This document shows positions 12,740-13,755 of a stretch of 13,755 nt of DNA, one piece after another (the first letter of the stretch is position 1; each line of letters opens with the position of its first letter). Below the pieces are notes generated by a model, which was not told where the DNA came from, searched no databases, and saw nothing but the letters and a program-made list of their open reading frames with translations. This DNA comes from an uncultured Oscillibacter sp. (GTDB taxonomy: Bacteria > Bacillota > Clostridia > Oscillospirales > Oscillospiraceae), in the NCBI GenBank assembly GCA_910586735.1, contig CAJUJW010000062.1, positions 1 through 13,755 of the forward strand. The letters are read 5' to 3'. Position numbers and translations under genes: made by a program.

Positions 12740-12787
12740 AATACCCCCTCCCACGGCGAAAATTTGATATAGAATGGAGGAATCATT

Positions 12788-13077
12788 TTGAGTGCGAACG
12801 ATGAAAAAGCACGGCTGAAAATCAGACTGACGTTCGAAGAAAAACCAAGTTGGAGCATGGCGCCGCCCTGTGTGGCCTGACCCAATCCGAATATCTCCGG
12901 CAGATTTGTCTGGGCAAGCGGCCCCAGCCCAAGCAGCCGCCGGAGTTTTGGAAACTGCTGGACGCTCTGTATGAAATCCACGATAAGCTGGAACGGCTGA
13001 CCGTCTATTATCCGGAAGCGGCAGGGGAATGTTCCCGGCTCGAAAATCTTGTCCTGTTTTTGCAGGGGGTGTCGTGA
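12788..13077 (+). pseudogene. mobC: MobC-like relaxosome accessory protein, one-base frameshift
   Basis: MobC proteins bind near oriT and help the relaxase nick DNA. The gene appears to start at TTG 12788, with GGAGG eight bases upstream, and reads SANDEKARLKIRLTFEEK before leaving frame; that frame stops at 12878-12880. The remainder continues in the -1 frame as KLEHGAALCGLTQSEYLRQI, then a helical tail to the TGA at 13075-13077. Adding one A to the five-A run at 12840-12844 would give one continuous protein of 96 residues with EEKTKLEHG at the join, matching the usual MobC layout (from memory). The 3' part could alternatively start at TTG 12850 as a 75-residue protein, but no ribosome binding site precedes it. 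The stop overlaps the mobA start. This could be a true inactivating deletion, a homopolymer sequencing error, or slippage. Confidence 0.75.
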
Positions 13078-13755
13078 TGGCTACCACCAGCCTGTGGCAC
13101 ATCAAGGGTCGGCTCAGTGACCTGATCGCCTACGTTGAAAACCCGGAGAAAACCGTTCCCAAAGGCACTGAGGACTTTTTCAATGTCTTTTCGTACATCC
13201 AGAACCCGCAGAAAACTGCGGACGGTTCTTTCGTCACCGCTATCAACTGTTTGAAGCAGACGGCGCTTCAACAGATGATTTTGACGAAACAACAATACGG
13301 CAAAGAGGACAACTATATCGCCTGGCATGGCTATCAGAGCTTCAAGCCGGGGGAAGTCACCCCGGAGCGGTGCCATGAGATCGGCGTGAAGCTGGCTCGT
13401 GAGATGTGGGGCGATAAATTTCAGGTTATCGTCACCACCCACCTGGACAAAGGACACTTGCACAACCATTTCTGTTTCAATTCGGTATCATTCAAAGATG
13501 GCAAAAAGTACAACTACTCCAAAGCGGAACAGCAACGCCTCCGGGATACCTCAGACCGGCTTTGCCGGGAGTATGGCCTGTCCGTCATAGAGCATGGTAG
13601 AAAGGCTCCCAGCCGCCCCGTCTGGCTGGACGAGCAGAGCGGCAAGCCCACCCGTTACAACATCTACCGGGCGGACGTGCGGGAAGCCGTCAACGGCAGT
13701 CGAACCGTGGAGATGATGGAGAGGTATCTCCGGCGCAAGGGCTATCTCACCGATT
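13077..13755 (+). CDS. mobA: MobA/VirD2-type relaxase (3' truncated by window edge)
   Basis: Relaxase that nicks one strand at oriT, stays linked to the 5' end and leads it into the recipient. The 226 visible residues begin MATTSLWHIKGRLSDLIAYV, a start typical of relaxases from Tn1549-like clostridial elements. Y19 is the probable catalytic tyrosine. The metal-binding triad is clear: H122-x-D-x2-H127-x-H129-N-H131 (THLDKGHLHNHF). The frame is open to the last base, so the C-terminal part, and perhaps a primase or other domain, is missing. ATG 13077 overlaps the mobC stop (TGATG), giving translational coupling, which the mobC frameshift could impair. Base composition is near 53% GC, unlike the spoIIE end of the window. 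Whether the element is a full conjugative transposon or only mobilizable cannot be told here. Confidence 0.92.
   Translation, partial: MATTSLWHIKGRLSDLIAYVENPEKTVPKGTEDFFNVFSYIQNPQKTADGSFVTAINCLKQTALQQMILTKQQYGKEDNYIAWHGYQSFKPGEVTPERCHEIGVKLAREMWGDKFQVIVTTHLDKGHLHNHFCFNSVSFKDGKKYNYSKAEQQRLRDTSDRLCREYGLSVIEHGRKAPSRPVWLDEQSGKPTRYNIYRADVREAVNGSRTVEMMERYLRRKGYLTD

Larger units (their letters stand above)
12054..12787. other. Structured non-coding block at the edge of a mobile element
   Basis: No convincing protein gene lies in these 734 bases between the Rrf2 gene and mobC. In order it holds: an AT-rich stretch, a long terminator-like hairpin (12149-12237), a small GCCGCT/AGCGGC inverted repeat (12310-12350), four successive palindromes (12359-12513), a 42-codon frame with a GTG start and no ribosome binding site (12476-12604), and an oriT-like set of inverted repeats (12638-12739). 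The sequence CAACTGAAT recurs at 12116, 12245 and 12573. The chromosome-element junction must lie in or near this block, but no clear attachment site is visible. Confidence 0.6.

Noticed and set aside
12836..12860. Programmed -1 frameshifting in mobC
   Set aside because: A -1 slip would restore the frame, but the five-A run does not form a canonical X XXY YYZ heptamer and I see no downstream pseudoknot; deletion or sequencing error is simpler.

Overview
The window looks like a chromosome segment from a GC-rich, endospore-forming clostridium, most likely of the Oscillospiraceae/Flavonifractor type. The evidence is a full-length spoIIE, consensus sigma-A promoters with GGAGG ribosome binding sites, Firmicute-style NifS/NifU/MnmA proteins, and a composition that swings from about 80% GC in parts of spoIIE to about 45-50% in tnpV and mnmA (single lines counted by eye). 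The genus is an inference.

Layout. (1) Bases 1-3668, plus strand: the 3' part of an OmpR-family response regulator, a six-TM sensor histidine kinase overlapping it, and a lipoprotein made of two copies of one domain. This is a signalling cassette read as one operon. (2) Bases 3682-3748: a long GC-rich inverted repeat separating it from the convergent spoIIE gene (3757-5784, minus), the sporulation PP2C phosphatase. (3) Bases 5785-6506: a compositional break, short orphan reading frames, then tnpV, a small transposon-type gene with no transposase or recombinase beside it, and a bidirectional terminator. (4) Bases 6518-12053: a sulfur-trafficking locus. An Rrf2/IscR-like regulator (plus) is divergent from the minus-strand operon metY-cysK-nifS-nifU-mnmA. 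Two face-to-face consensus promoters each overlap a 25-bp palindrome, very probably the Rrf2 operator. The gene order follows sulfur: sulfide into homocysteine or cysteine (MetY, CysK), release as persulfide (NifS), then use in Fe-S clusters (NifU) and tRNA 2-thiouridine (MnmA). A cluster-bearing regulator would close the loop. (5) Bases 12054-13755: the edge of a conjugative or mobilizable element. It holds a long terminator-type hairpin, a run of TGACG-based palindromes, an oriT-like nested inverted repeat, a frameshifted mobC, and the 5' 226 codons of a MobA/VirD2-type relaxase that runs off the window.

Nothing here is clearly a brand-new system. The parts most worth a second look are the paired Rrf2 operators over the sulfur operon, the two-copy lipoprotein beside the kinase, the structured non-coding block before mobC/mobA, and the one-base mobC frameshift. 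No tRNA, rRNA or CRISPR array was seen.
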